Source: Parus major (Eukaryota; Chordata; Aves; Passeriformes; Paridae). Taken from it: 64,000 bases of DNA. The notes under the pieces are model-generated. The model searched no databases, was not told the DNA's origin, and worked only from the letters and a program-made list of their open reading frames with translations. The position numbers were made by a program, and so were the translations under genes. The stretch covers positions 6,477,503 to 6,541,502 of the forward strand of contig NC_031772.1 in NCBI RefSeq assembly GCF_001522545.3. The letters run 5' to 3'. Shown here piece after piece: positions 36,701-49,270 of the stretch. How positions within the stretch are numbered: position 1 is the stretch's first letter; every line of letters starts with the position of its first letter.

Positions 36701-39017
36701 ACCAGGCAAACAGGATGCCAGCAAGCCTTGCTAAAGGAAACACCATGTAAATCAGGGAGAGGAGGTCACAATGACTATAGGATGTATTACTTCTATAGCA
36801 GGGGCCAGCTCAGCCTTTGGCTTGAGAACAAGAATAAGCCTGGGCAGCTGTGTTAAATGACGTTGTATAGGGAGGATGTCATGGGCTGGCCTTCACACAT
36901 CAAAGGTTACCCTCCAAGTCATGGCACAGGAACACAGATTTTTTTTACAGATCTGACCCATGCTCCAGCTAACCCAGTCTCCTGCTCTCAGATGCAGCCC
37001 ATGCCTTAGTGCTTGAAGGGTTAGGGTTAGTTAGAGTTTGAAAAGGAGGGTCCCCCCTGGTTTCAGCTCACTGACAGTATAGACCCAGATTTGCTGAAGT
37101 TTCTTAGCTAGTTCCCACATTTGTTCATCTAATTAGGGCCACTGGACATCAGAGAATTACAGGCACAGGTAGCAGTGTCAGCAGCATGGCAATCCCTGAC
37201 TCATGCTGTGTGTTTGCAGCACTGTAGTGTGGAAAACAAACCCAGGAGCACAGTGGAATCAGTTGATCCTGTGTGTTGGTACACTCTTTCTCATAGTTTA
37301 TCTTCACTATCAAGTAATAACTTTAAAGAATTAAACAAGAGATTCCTATTAGTTGGTAATTTTTTTCCTTCTGTTCAGCCCTGGTCTGTCTGAGTGGCTC
37401 TGTCAGAGAGAGACCTCAGAGCTGCTGCTCCCACAACAGCGTCATGGAGATCTGACAGCAGCAAAGTTTCCAGCCCTGTCCCATAAACAAGCAGAGTTTT
37501 CCAAGCCCTTTCCTGCTTGCACTATGTTCTGAAACAAATCCATGACCAGCAAAGGAAACAATTGCATTGGAGTGGAATCCCTTGGCTTATTTTTCATTTT
37601 CTAATATAGGTGGAGCCAGAGGTGTGGAACTGGGTCCCTCTATGATGCCTCCCATGGGATAATGCACTGTTTGCATTTGTCCAAAGCATTTGGAATAACA
37701 GCTGTCAAGGAATTTATTTTGAATGCCCTTTTGAAAAGAAATTCCAAACTGTTGGGGTTTTATTTTTTTGAGGGTGCTGAGTTCTTTTTTTAATAAGTTC
37801 TTTAACTCTAAGAGCTACAGTTGTGACAAATTGGTTTTGATCTATTTACTGATGGGTTTACCTGCTAGAAAAGGCTGTTTCAGTGGAGCAGTGACATTCA
37901 GGGCCCCTTTGAAAGACACCAGGGACCTAAAGACCATTGATGCTGTCAAATTTCCAAGACTGAATTCCTCCCTATAATATCCAGGCTTGCAGCCAACTTA
38001 GCTGGCTTGGAGCAGTTGTAGCTTTAAAACATGCTTGATGTGTATTCAGATTTCAAAAAGGAAAAAAAAAAACAAACCAAGCATTGCAGTGATTCAGAAA
38101 GATACACAGATGATGGAGTGGAGCAACAAAGTCAAAGGCAAAGCCAACACAAGCAGAGATGACCTTTCTAAATTCCACAGCACTAATTCTGCTCCTTGGA
38201 AAGAGTGCCTGAGCATTTGTACCCCAGCCCGATACAACTATTTCCTTTCTCCATATCTGATTCCCTACATGGCTGCTGTGATACCATAAAAAAACTAGTT
38301 TGAAAACACAGTGGGCTATTTATGATTCCTTTTATGTGAAGACTCACTGTTCTTTCAAAACTGATCATTCATGGATGTTTCTTAGGCAGGAGGCAAAGAG
38401 GAGGGAGGATGATTCTCTGTTTTAAGTTTGCTCAAAAATTTAGGAGAAATGTTCCCATTGTTCTTGGTACATTTTTGTGACCTATGGTACACTGATCTCC
38501 TGAATCCCCTTGCCCATGCAGTGGAGATAAAGGAACACAGCTGAAATCCACCCAGCTACCAGTAATAATTACATTATTACTGTATTATTTTACATGTAAT
38601 AATCTTAGAGATTCTAAAGTATTTTTATTTAGTGTAATGAGTGTTGTTAAACTCAGAATTCAGAGGAACTTACAACTGCAGAGGAAACCTTTACTGCTCA
38701 TAGATTAAGAAAGACGTACTTTGGAAAGAAAAGATCAAGAAATTTTATCTATGGGAATCCTTTGGAAAAGGCTGTGCCATTTTAGTTATTGTATTGTTGC
38801 TACAACAGTAAGCACAACCATATTGAGACTGTGGACACTAGACATGGAAAAATATGGATGAAAAGCACTAACAAGCATTAGTCTTGACTGCAGCCTTAAA
38901 TTAGTCTGTCCCAGTGGTACCTTTTTGCTTACAGGAAATGGCTCCTGAGGTATTTCCCAGGAGAATGAGAGCTGATGGGGAGGGACTGCATATTTTGGAA
39001 TACTCCATGAATGTGTG

Positions 39018-39123
39018 TGGGGAGGCGAGGGGGGGGATAGGCGGGGAGGAGGAAGGGAAGGAGGGGACTGGCTGCTTTATTTTGTCTTTTTAAAGGCAAA
39101 TCACTTTTATGGGGGGGAGGGGG
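39018..39123 (+). repeat. G-tract cluster, G-quadruplex candidate
   Basis: Runs of four or more G recur on the plus strand: GGGGAGG, a run of eight G, GGCGGGG, AAGGGAAGGAGGGG, and, after a T-rich spacer, seven and five G near 39112-39122. The cluster is about 700 bases left of the gapped CpG island and may be promoter-proximal to it. The structure is inferred from the tracts only. Confidence 0.6.
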
Positions 39124-39819
39124 CTACTCTTTCATTTTCCAAAAATGTCTCTTATGTATCTTACATTCAAAAGTACTTGTAAGGGTTGTTTAGAGACAGA
39201 GGAGATGTCATTCCCGAAATTTCACAACTTGTCAAATCTTGTATGCAGAGAAAAAACAAAGCTTAGACCATGGAGTACCAGATGGCAAGTACAGTATTCT
39301 GCACATTTCTTCATAGATTTAAAAATCTTTTGACCTTCCAAGACAGTCTGTGTGACTGAGATGTGATACACTCTTGTTTTCTAAAGACTTCCATTTATTT
39401 AACACTTTAAGTAGTTTGCAGAACTGAACCTGTGACGTAAAAGAGATCAAAATAGCTTAATGTGGATTAGAGTACATTTTTCTCATGTAATATATCCCTT
39501 TCAGCACATCTCCAGAGAGGATTTTATAGCACAGATATTTCTCAAAGTGACAGAACTGTGAAAGTGTGTGCCCTTGGTACGTGTTTACCTTGGAATAGTC
39601 TCTCAAGAGGCTTCTTTCTCAACACAAACAGACTTCTCCATAGACACAAATTTTCCCTGCAGTGCAGACAGAAAACTTTCTAAAGGAAACTTCCTACACA
39701 ACAACAACTGAAACCCACAAATGGGTTTGGGAGGGGGCGAGGGGGCAGAAAAAGAATGCACTTGGGCCCCTATTGCTTTTCCTGCCTTCTCTATGATAAC
39801 TGGTACGAGAAGCCCCAGC

Positions 39820-40910
39820 CTGGCAGACAGCCCCCGGGCAGAGCCCACTCTAGGCAGCACCAGAAAGGGAGCGCAGCAGGAGCCCGGGCCAGTCTCTGAG
39901 GGCTGTCACACCCCGCTCTGCGCTCTCTGGCATGGCAAAAATCCCCACGAGAGGAGCCTTAAGAGTCCTAGAGTGCGAAACAGAGTGTTCAGGTGCCCTG
40001 GCGTGCAGGACGAGCGGCCCTCCAGAACACACGTGCCCGGCTGTGGCGGCTCCCGTCACTTCTCGGCTCTCCCACCGCGTTTGCCCACAAAATCGATCTC
40101 ACAGCTTCACTTTCTGGGTCGCTCTTTCTCCGCACCAGCTCCGGGCTCCTGGGCATCGCGGCCACCGCCAGCTGGGGCAGAGGCAGCTCCGGGGCGGCCG
40201 CAGAAGCCCTTCCCGTGCCCGANNNNNNNNNNNNNNNNNNNNNNNNNNNNNNNNNNNNNNNNNNNNNNNNNNNNNNNNNNNNNNNNNNNNNNNNNNNNNN
40301 NNNNNNNNNNNNNNNNNNNNNNNNNNNNNNNNNNNNNNNNNNNNNNNNNNNNNNNNNNNNNNNNNNNNNNNNNNNNNNNNNNNNNNNNNNNNNNNNNNNN
40401 NNNNNNNNNNNNNNNNNNNNNNNNNNNNNNNNNNNNNNNNNNNNNNNNNNNNNNNNNNNNNNNNNNNNNNNNNNNNNNNNNNNNNNNNNNNNNNNNNNNN
40501 NNNNNNNNNNNNNNNNNNNNNNNNNNNNNNNNNNNNNNNNNNNNNNNNNNNNNNNNNNNNNNNNNNNNNNNNNNNNNNNNNNNNNNNNNNNNNNNNNNNN
40601 NNNNNNNNNNNNNNNNNNNNNNNNNNNNNNNNNNNNNNNNNNNNNNNNNNNNNNNNGGGCGGGGGGCGTGTGCGGGGCCGGGGCCGTGCGGGACTCGCGG
40701 GGCTCCGGGAGCGCCGGGGCGCTGCAGCCGCTGCTGTGTCCCGCGGCTGAGCCGGGAGAGCTGTCGGGGCTGCGTTCTGCTCGTGTCGGGACAGAGGGAC
40801 AGGAGGTACCCTGCCATCGCTGCCTTGTCCCTTTACCTCCCCGCAGCAGCTGCTGAGGCAGCTGGCGGCACCGGCTGCGGCCGGACAGGGCGGCCCGGGC
40901 TTCACGGAGC
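39820..40910. promoter_or_regulatory. CpG island interrupted by an assembly gap; candidate promoter
   Basis: GC content and CG frequency rise from about 39.82 kb to the gap at 40223-40656 and stay high until about 40.9 kb. A gap inside the most GC-rich part is typical of sequencing drop-out. It is the nearest island upstream of the ARHGAP20-like exons (about 14 kb) and lies on the correct side, so it is my preferred candidate for that gene's promoter and first exon. No splice donor linking the two could be established. Confidence 0.5.
40223..40656. other. Assembly gap, 434 N
   Basis: A run of N inside the GC-rich island. Frames drawn through it are artefacts. Confidence 0.99.
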
Positions 40911-43080
40911 CGCAGCTGCCCTTGGTGATTTTTCAGCTCAACAGAACAAACGGCAAAATATCGTATTAGCATAAGGTTAGCCTGAAATAATGGAAAATAA
41001 GAGAGAAAACTGTAAGCATTTCCCAAACTGCCAGTTTGAAATTCTCAAATGAATCATCCAACACAAACAGTAGCTGAGTGGAACAATCTTCTTTTCGGGG
41101 AGTTTCCACTGGAATAAATAGCAAGTTCTGTTTAAAAAAAAAAAATAATAAAAATTTGCAGCTAGTTGTAATATTTGTAATGCTTGCCAGGGGCTGGATT
41201 GTGCCCACAGTCAGTGAAATCCTTGTGATCCAGAGTGATGGCTCATTGCAGTTTCTGCTGCAAGTTCTTTAAAGCCACTTGTAGTTTTTTCCTATGAGAT
41301 CTACCTAAGACATAGGTGGCCGGATTTCCCTTTACCTTCTGATGTTGTTCCATATTTAGAACATTCCTTAACATTCGTTTCCTAAGCAGACCCCTGCTTT
41401 TTGATGCCTTTGTGTCAACCTAGAGTGTTGCTGTGATGTGGCAACTCCACATTATCTGAAAATGATGGAAAATGGGGACCTTTAGCAATGCTTTTGCCTC
41501 AGCATCACAGCCAGGGTTTCACTTGCACAACAGTAGGGCCATGAACATCTGCTCCTGCAGGAGCATGATGCTCTACATAGACTGTAGTCCCCAGATGGAC
41601 AAAGCAGGACGAGGCACTTCACCTCAGCCTTCCACTGATGCCTTCAAGGACCAGGTCATCAGTTTGTCCAGCATGACTTTCAGCTTATTAAACCACTGGT
41701 ATTTGATGGGTTATGTACAAACGGGAATATTCCTGGTCATGACACAGCTTCCAGTGCCTCACTGAGACCTGTCTCACACCCAGTTCCTGGGTAATCTTCC
41801 TGGGCCCCTGGGCTGGTGCTTTCCAGTGAACAGCTAAAGAGAAGTAAAGTATTTAGTCTGTGAACCAGAGAGGGGTATTCAGGAGGGTGTCTTGGTAAGC
41901 ACAGGACTTTTAAACCTATCCCCTGAGCCTGCAGCTGACCAGTTTTCTCCAAGATCTCTGCCTGCACGGGCATTGGTTGTAGCCCATCTATTTATCGCCC
42001 TCTAGTGAGGTCTTAAAAATTAACATAGATTCCTTCCATGAGGAAAATAAATATTAGAGTTTGTCTGTTTAAAAAGATTTAATTTTTTTGAGAGTCAGTG
42101 GCCTCAGGGAATCCCTCTCAAACATCATACCACACTTTGGATGGTTGCATAGCCTGATTTTGGATAGGCACGGATACATAATGATTGTGTCTCCCTTGCA
42201 GTCTCTGGGTGTTCAGCAAAGGTCTTTGCAACAACAGCACTGGACACTATTCCTTTTTTTTTTACCTGTCTTTAAGTGCTGTTGCACTTTAGGTTTTGGC
42301 TGAACCCACATGCAGATCACTTGTCATGGCTCTAGTCTTGGTGACTGCTTACGCTTCTTGGTGCTCCACCTTCCTTAATTATAATTCAATTGAGCTGGCC
42401 CCAGACTTGGGAAGTGGCCTTGTCTTCGCAGAGGAGCTAGCTCCAGGGGCTTGGAACTCCTTTAGGTTGTAACCAGGGGATGTGATTCAATCACCTGTGT
42501 AGTCAGACTGGTTTTACTTCACAGGTATGGGAGATGATGAGGAATGTACCATGAATATGGCTTCTCTTAATTAACCTGAAAATGTAGCGGATGCTTGTTC
42601 TTCATGACCAGTGATGAGGGATCTCAGATCCTCTCTTGCTTGCAATGCATAAGATTCTGATTTGCAGCTCCAATGCAGAGATCCTTGTGGATCCTTTCCT
42701 AGTCCCTTGTGGACAGCATTACATCAGCACACCATACTCCATCTTCCTGCCTGCCCCAGGCTCACCACCCCTCTGTCACACCAGCACCCTCCAAAACACC
42801 CCCAGATCCCTGTGTTTGTTCTGTTCACCTTCATCCATATACTACTCACCCTCCACTCTTACCAGTGACACCATTCAGATCTTGCTGGAGCAAGAGCTCC
42901 CAGCAGATCTGGATACAAACACCTCTGAGAATACCCACAGCAGCACTCAGCCTCTCAGACTGTTGCTCACCTGTGTCCTGCATCACCTGTGTGCAGTCAC
43001 ACCTGTGTCACCCTGCACCTGTCTCAAATGAACACCCTCAGCAGCCTCTGGAGCACGGGCAGCACATGGGCTGCTTGGCA

Positions 43081-43348
43081 GCACTGCTCAGGGGACATCC
43101 CACGATGTCACACGGGGAGCTGGCTCAGGGGACACCTCAGTGCCTGGCCAGGAGCTGGCTCAGGGGACACCCCTCAGTNNNNNNNNNNNNNNNNNNNNNN
43201 NNNNNNNNNNNNNNNNNNNNNNNNNNNNNNNNNNNNNNNNNNNNNNNNNNNNNNNNNNNNNNNNNNNNNNNNNNNNNNNNNNNNNNNNNNNNNNNNNNNN
43301 NNNCCTCAGCGCCTGGCCAGGAGCTGGCTCAGGGGACACCCTGCACTG
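43081..43348. repeat. VNTR of 35-36-base units spanning an assembly gap
   Basis: Units containing GAGCTGGCTCAGGGGACACC and TCAGTGCCTGGCCAG occur at 43117 and 43152 on the left of the gap, with a diverged copy from 43081, and resume in phase-like form after 43304. The gap at 43179-43303 therefore lies within the array, and its true length is uncertain. Confidence 0.88.
43179..43303. other. Assembly gap, 125 N
   Basis: A run of N flanked on both sides by copies of the same 35-36-base tandem unit, so it is a collapsed or unsequenced part of the VNTR. Confidence 0.99.
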
Positions 43349-46300
43349 TCTGACAGTGTCTGCCGTGCAGAGGTCACCCGGGGGCTGTGCTGAAGTGTGG
43401 TGCTTCAGTGCACACCGAACCACATGGATGGTTTCTCAGCTAAGTCAGGAAATCTACCCTGGCAGCTCCCCACCCCTCTGTGCGCTGCTGGTGAGGGACT
43501 GACATCTCCTCAAGGCAGTGGCAGCACTATGGGTGCTGACATCTAACAGAGCAAACTGAAAGTTTCCTTAACAGCATCTTCTCCACTTCATCCAGAGGCT
43601 GGAAGTGTGACAGTCACTGTAGTTTGAAACAAAGCTAAAAACCAATAAACCCCGCTTCTTCTATCTTCCACTTCTCTGCATTTCTTCCTGAGGTGTGGGA
43701 AGAGGAGCTGGCACAGAGATGGGTGCTTGGTGCCCGTGCACTAGAGATCAACCCTTCTTTGCTTGTGCACAGTGCTGCCCTCCTCATGTTCCCACAGAGC
43801 AAGTGGCAGGACAGATAAGGACATGAAAGTTTCCAAAACCAGGCACCCATAGTTAGCCCCTTGGAAAACAGTTAGGGTGGAGCCCAGTTTGTGGCATGTG
43901 AGAGAGAAACTAAAGCAAAACAGGATGTTTTTGTGATTTAAAACTTATATTTCATAATTCCTATTTAAAGGCTTGGTTTTGTTTTGAAGTTGTCTCCTAC
44001 ATTTATTGGGAAATTTATAACCTGAAGAGCTTTGTGCATGTATTATGTGTGTATGCAGATGTGTATGTGCACATGTCCTTGTGTAGGCATTGCTCATGAA
44101 GAGGCTACTACTCAGCCTGAGGAAAATTTCCCTCCTGAAAATTAGTAGAACTAGTAGGTACTAACAGCTAAGTAATGGCAAATACAAATTCTATGTAGCT
44201 CTTCTGTAAATCTTGCTGGATAATTTTTTTTTGCTCTGAACACCTCAATATCAGAAAATTAATGTCAAATTATAAAGTGTTTACCAAAGACCTGTGGAAA
44301 TACTCATGACTGGAGGTATTAGTTTATGCATGAACATGTTAAGCCCAAGTAATGGGAAATGGGGCATAACAGGTAGATTAAGAAGCCTTTGGGGTCATTT
44401 GTACCCCACAGTATGTCCTGTATTTAGCCTAGTATCAGCTGATACAGTTTTCACACTGTAGATGTTAAGGCAAAAGTGAAAAAGAAATACTGTGAGAAAT
44501 TCAAGCAAGGAATAAATATATGAATAGAATAATTGTCTTTAAATTGAGTGTTTCTTGAAGTTTTCCATCACCTGCCCCTTCAGGCTGTACTGGAAATGGA
44601 GGCACAGAGAACAACATCTCCGAGAAGCCCCATGGTCACTCTCCAGGTGCTCCTGGGGGCAGGTGAACCTCCATCCCTCTGTACTGCCCCTCTGTCACAC
44701 AAATCCAACCCCCACAACCCCTCCTGTGCCCTTGCATGGGGCATGAGGGGTCACTACTCTGCTTTAGCCTTACTCTGTTTGCCAGGGGATGATATACCCA
44801 CTCTGACCACCCCCATCCCCTGCAGAACACTGGCATTTTATTACTGCCTTCAAGGGAACAAGATTTTCTGCCTTTGTTGTTTCTTTTCCTTGGCTCATCT
44901 CTGAGTTTCTGCAGTGGCTTGCAGCAGTTGCTCCTGTGGAATAATTATAACAGCCTTGTGTAAGGAACTTTATGTGCATAGTAGTGATGCCACTGTTTGT
45001 ATTTTTCCACCTCTCATGCCATCAAAGGATGGGATGTGTTCTTTAAGGCCACATAGCCTGACTTGCATTGCTTCATTGCATTCTTTTTAGTAAAAGAATG
45101 TGCACATTTCTTTGCTAGCCTTGGCAAACTCACCCATGGCCTCCAGGTTATTTGATCTTCAAGCTCCTCATCAGCTCTGATCAGCTTCCTTCCCTTTCAC
45201 AGCCCGCTGGCAGCTCTTCAGGCTGTGTTTTCAAACCTCTCCTTTGCACCTTCTGTTTCTCATGGGCTTTGCTGCTCCCTCCTGCCTTTCCTTTCTTGAC
45301 CTTTTCTCAGCTGCTGAGCTGTGTGTCTCTCTTGGCCTCTATCATTGCTCAACCCTTAATGCCTTCCTGCAACTCCAAAAACTGGCAAAAAAGTGTGATT
45401 GTTTAAGCCAAAATCTACTTTTATTCGCCTAGCTCATGTAACTTTAGACTCACAGCTCCACTGAAATTCATGATGTTTGAATCCTCATTTGAGGCTAGGA
45501 TGTCTATATTCCATTTCAATCAACTGCAGAATTCTGTGGAATTAAATCCTGCAATTCAGCACAAATCTATTCTAGGGTTTGAGAAGTAGTTTGACAGTAA
45601 ATGCTACTATGAGTGTGCCCACATTGATGCTGACAGGCAGATGAGCAAGCAGCAGAAGGAGGAAAATGCCTTTCATGGTGTGAGTGCTAGCAGAGATGCT
45701 GTTGATTAACCCATTTTTCAGCCAGCCCTGCAAATACCATTTAACAACTGCCGAGTCTGTATAATGCTAACGGGGTGCTTATAAGGCATAAAGGGATTAA
45801 TGTTCAACTCTAATGAAATCCAGATGTACAGAGCTGCCTCTTCTCAAAGTCCTTTCCCTGGCCAAGCTGCAAATAAAATGATTTAATCATTGTAAATAGA
45901 GGAGAAGCACCATCACTCAACATGAAGCCACATTCACTCAGTCGAGCTGCTGGCGGTGGCCTGGTGGAGGGGCCGGCGTCACCCACTGACCCTCTGCCTG
46001 CAGGAGCATTAGGGGGGAACTTGGGACCTTACCTGGGGAGCACAATTTGTACAAGTTTGCATTAGGGCTGGGGGAAGCTGGCTTGAAACCAGCCTCCTTC
46101 TATCCCTGAGCAAAGCCCAAGGCAGTTCTGAGCATGGTGAGTCTCTGGTCACTCTCCCAGGGCTGTTGTGGGCCATGGGCACCTCGGCCTTGCCCTGGCT
46201 CTGTGTCTGGGAGAGGTGAGGATTTGTACCAGTGTCAAGTGGAGCTGCACTGTCTGCTCAGGAGATCTGGAGCATTTCTGCCTTGTAAACTGTTGTGGTT

Positions 46301-48836
46301 TGCACTTTCTCTTCCTTGTGCAGTTTATATTTTCCTTTGTCACACGCCAGACCTGGGTAGTCTGCATTTCAAGCCCTCAGTGTTAATCTGGGCCCAGATT
46401 AACCACCATACTCATGCTCAGAAGCCCTGCGTGGAAAGGCTGAAGTAATTCTGCAGCTGAGCAGATCCAGCTGTCTATGAGCTTTTAATTTTTAATATGG
46501 CAGGAGGAGGGGTTTTGAACTAAGAGGCAGGGAGAAAAGGAGTTATTTAAAAGAGACTAAGGAATGTGTTACATTTTTCTGTTCGTCAGGTTTGGCTGCT
46601 CTGCAAGTTTTTCATTTTGCCAAAGCTCAGTTCAGTGGACTGTTTATTTGCTTTTTTAAAGAAAGAACATGATTCTTAATCTACTTTGGCCTCATTGATG
46701 AATTTTTATACTGTGAAACCCAGCAAGTTCCCTTCCAATGTTATGTATGTACAACTTCATAACAGAAACTTCTACTCCTCAGTACCAACCTAAATTAAAT
46801 GGTCCAAAGGGTTTTATAAAAGTGTGCCCCCTCTGATTTCCCATGTGAGTAGTATCTGTACCTTTTGATCACTGATGTCATGCTCATTGTCAGAGTATGC
46901 CTCAGCTTAAGGCCAGAGACCATATATGTGTGTGGAGTTGTGTAGAGGTTTTCTTCAGAGCTAGAGAGGCAAGAATTCCTTGTGAGATGTTCCTGGGGTG
47001 ACTTTCATCACTGGTTCAAAGGAAGGAAAGGAATGAGGAAAGAGTCCTGATATAAAATTATATCAAAACATGTAGGGGCAATTTGTTGTGATGGGTTTTC
47101 ACCATGGGAAGAAGCACTTCAGGAAAATCCCAACAGGTGCCAGCTGTTTGGTCTGATCCATTGTCAACACATATTTCAAATTTACATCAGAATTGCAACA
47201 AAACTGTCTGGACCTCCAAGAAAAGGTGAAGAAATTTTGCAAAACAAGATTTTCTCCCCGCTTTCAACCTCCTGTGCCAGTACTAGAAGGGGGAAGGAAG
47301 TGCTTCCTCTAGCAGCTGTTCATATTTTGCCAGGCCAAATGCTTGATGTTCAGAAGTATTTCTGAATCAACATCAATATTTATTGATCTCTTCAGTTTCC
47401 ATCAATTAGTGATTTGCTGTGCTGTGCTAGTGATAGAGAAGAGAATTGCATTTGTGTTGTTCAAAGTTTTTCAAATTGATATTGATTCAAGAAACACTTT
47501 GGTAGTGTATCCTTTGGATGTTCAGGGCCTATTCCTGTTGCAGGTGATGACTAAGAATTATCCCCACCAGCATTTTTCATAAGCAGTGTGTTTTTTTATT
47601 GTCCCAGAATACATAAACACCCCTCTCCTGCTGAACATTAAGATTTGCAGAGAAAAAAACACCTGTGGAAGTTAAAGTTCTCAGCAGAGTCTGGCTGTAA
47701 TTTTCAGAGATTCTGTCCACCAACACTGTATCAGGGGTGAGGCTTGGAAATAGCAGGGTATTTTTTTATTCTTGAATTCATCAGTTTTCACCTCTCTGTC
47801 TGGTTCTGGGACCTCATGAGGGAGCACAGAGCACCATGTGTTTTACAGAGGCACAGCTGATGGATGAGAGCTGTGGTTTGCCTTCTTGCTTAAAGCTTTT
47901 GGGCCCCTTTTCAGGTGCCTGTCTTTGAGTGACAGCTGAGAGTTTTGCTCTGCTTTGGGACCCTGAACATTTGTGCTGTTCTCCAGGCATGGGCATTGCT
48001 GGTGGAGGACAAGGCAAAGCTGTGCTCAGTAGCCAGAAACACAGCCCCAAGCCATGACAAGTTCCAAGTGTTCTTATTTGGGTTCCAGCCCAGTGCCATT
48101 TAAGAATATCCCCATTACATCAGCTGCTCAGAGAGACCTGCTTCAGTCAGGAAGACTGGTGCTCTGCGTGGTGACAGTCCCCTCCATGCTTTGCAGGACA
48201 TCCTCCCTTATTGCCATCCACTGTTGGCATTGCTCCAGACTCCAAGGAAGGCACGAGTAATCCATGGGAGCAGGGAAAAAAATATGGCATGGAATAGCTT
48301 AGTGTGAATTAAGCTAATCCCCAGCCACCTCCCTTTCCACCTCCAAGTGGAAAACCCACTTGGCCCTTGGCAGACAAGAACTGTTTCTTCCAGTCCTGCT
48401 TATATGGGACACTTTTAAATAAACCAGCAGGGTTCCATTTCCTGGAAGGAAAAGGAAATATTTCAAAGTGTGTCCTTGCAAACTGATTTACTGCCACCAG
48501 ACTGCATATTTTAAGAAATTATTTTGTTTGTTTGGAACTGTATACTAGCAGTAAGGGAGAGGGAATCAGTTAGTGAAACATGACAGGAAGATGAAGTTAT
48601 GTAAAATGGTTCAGATAAGTATTTACACCCAAGTTTCTTAGCTCTGAGTTCACATCAAACCATGGTTCATACAGGCATGCTTTTGGTGGGTCTGCTCCAT
48701 TTTGGAGCCTTCTCCCTTCTCCTTGTCAGGTCATGCTGGCCTGCCTGGCTGGCAGTGAGCTGGAAGGAAGCTGGTTAGCGATGCCTAGTCATGACCACTA
48801 TCATGGGAGTGTATCTCTGCTATATATGGCATCTTC

Positions 48837-49270
48837 ACAGAATCACAGAATGGTTCAGGCTGGAAGGAACCACATTGGGTCACCTAGAGGAGGTCCATCC
48901 TCCCTGTTCAAGCAGAGTCATCCCAGAACACAATGCACAGGATTGTGTGCAGACAGTTCTGGAATATCTCCAGAGAGGGGGGACTCCACACCCTCTCTGG
49001 GTAATCAGTTCCAGTGCACACAGAACCTGCACAGCAAAGTTCTTCCTCATGTTCAGATGGAACCTCCTGTCTTCCAGTTTCTGCCCATTGCCTGTTGTCC
49101 TTCTGGTCAGCACCACTGAGCAGAGCCTGGCTCCAGCCTCTGACACCCTCCCTTCAGATACTGATAGACATTGATGAGATCACCTCTCAGTTGTCTCTTC
49201 TCAAGGCTGAACAAGCCCAGCTCCCTCAGCCAGTCCTTGTAAATGAGATGATCCAATCTTCTTCCCCTGG
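48837..49270 (-). mobile_element. CR1 LINE 3' end fragment, antisense
   Basis: The plus strand begins with 'cagaatcacagaatggttca' and continues through 'ccagttctgggaatatctcc'-type, 'gcaaagttcttcctcatgtt' and 'ctcaaggctgaacaagccca' segments. These are the complement of the CR1 3' consensus. It is about 430 bases long, 5'-truncated, with frames broken. Confidence 0.94.

Larger units (their letters stand above)
18401..39820. other. Long gene-free stretch
   Basis: About 21 kb with no exon I can support. It contains a duplicated 80-base sequence (19367 and 21720), an AC microsatellite at 27.8 kb, a minisatellite at 33.7 kb, an A18-type run near 32.9 kb and a G-tract cluster at 39.0 kb. The minus-strand frame at 31611-32168 (185 codons) is the longest frame here outside low-complexity DNA, but I do not recognise it. 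It could be intergenic or part of a long 5' intron of the ARHGAP20-like gene. Confidence 0.5.

Noticed and set aside
37018..37031. GGGTTAGGGTTAG, telomere-like
   Set aside because: About two units only, in ordinary sequence. Too short for an interstitial telomeric array.
39721..41026. Long frames (236-417 codons) across 39.7-41.0 kb on both strands
   Set aside because: They are read through 434 N, which hide stops, and the flanking parts are only GC-rich open sequence.
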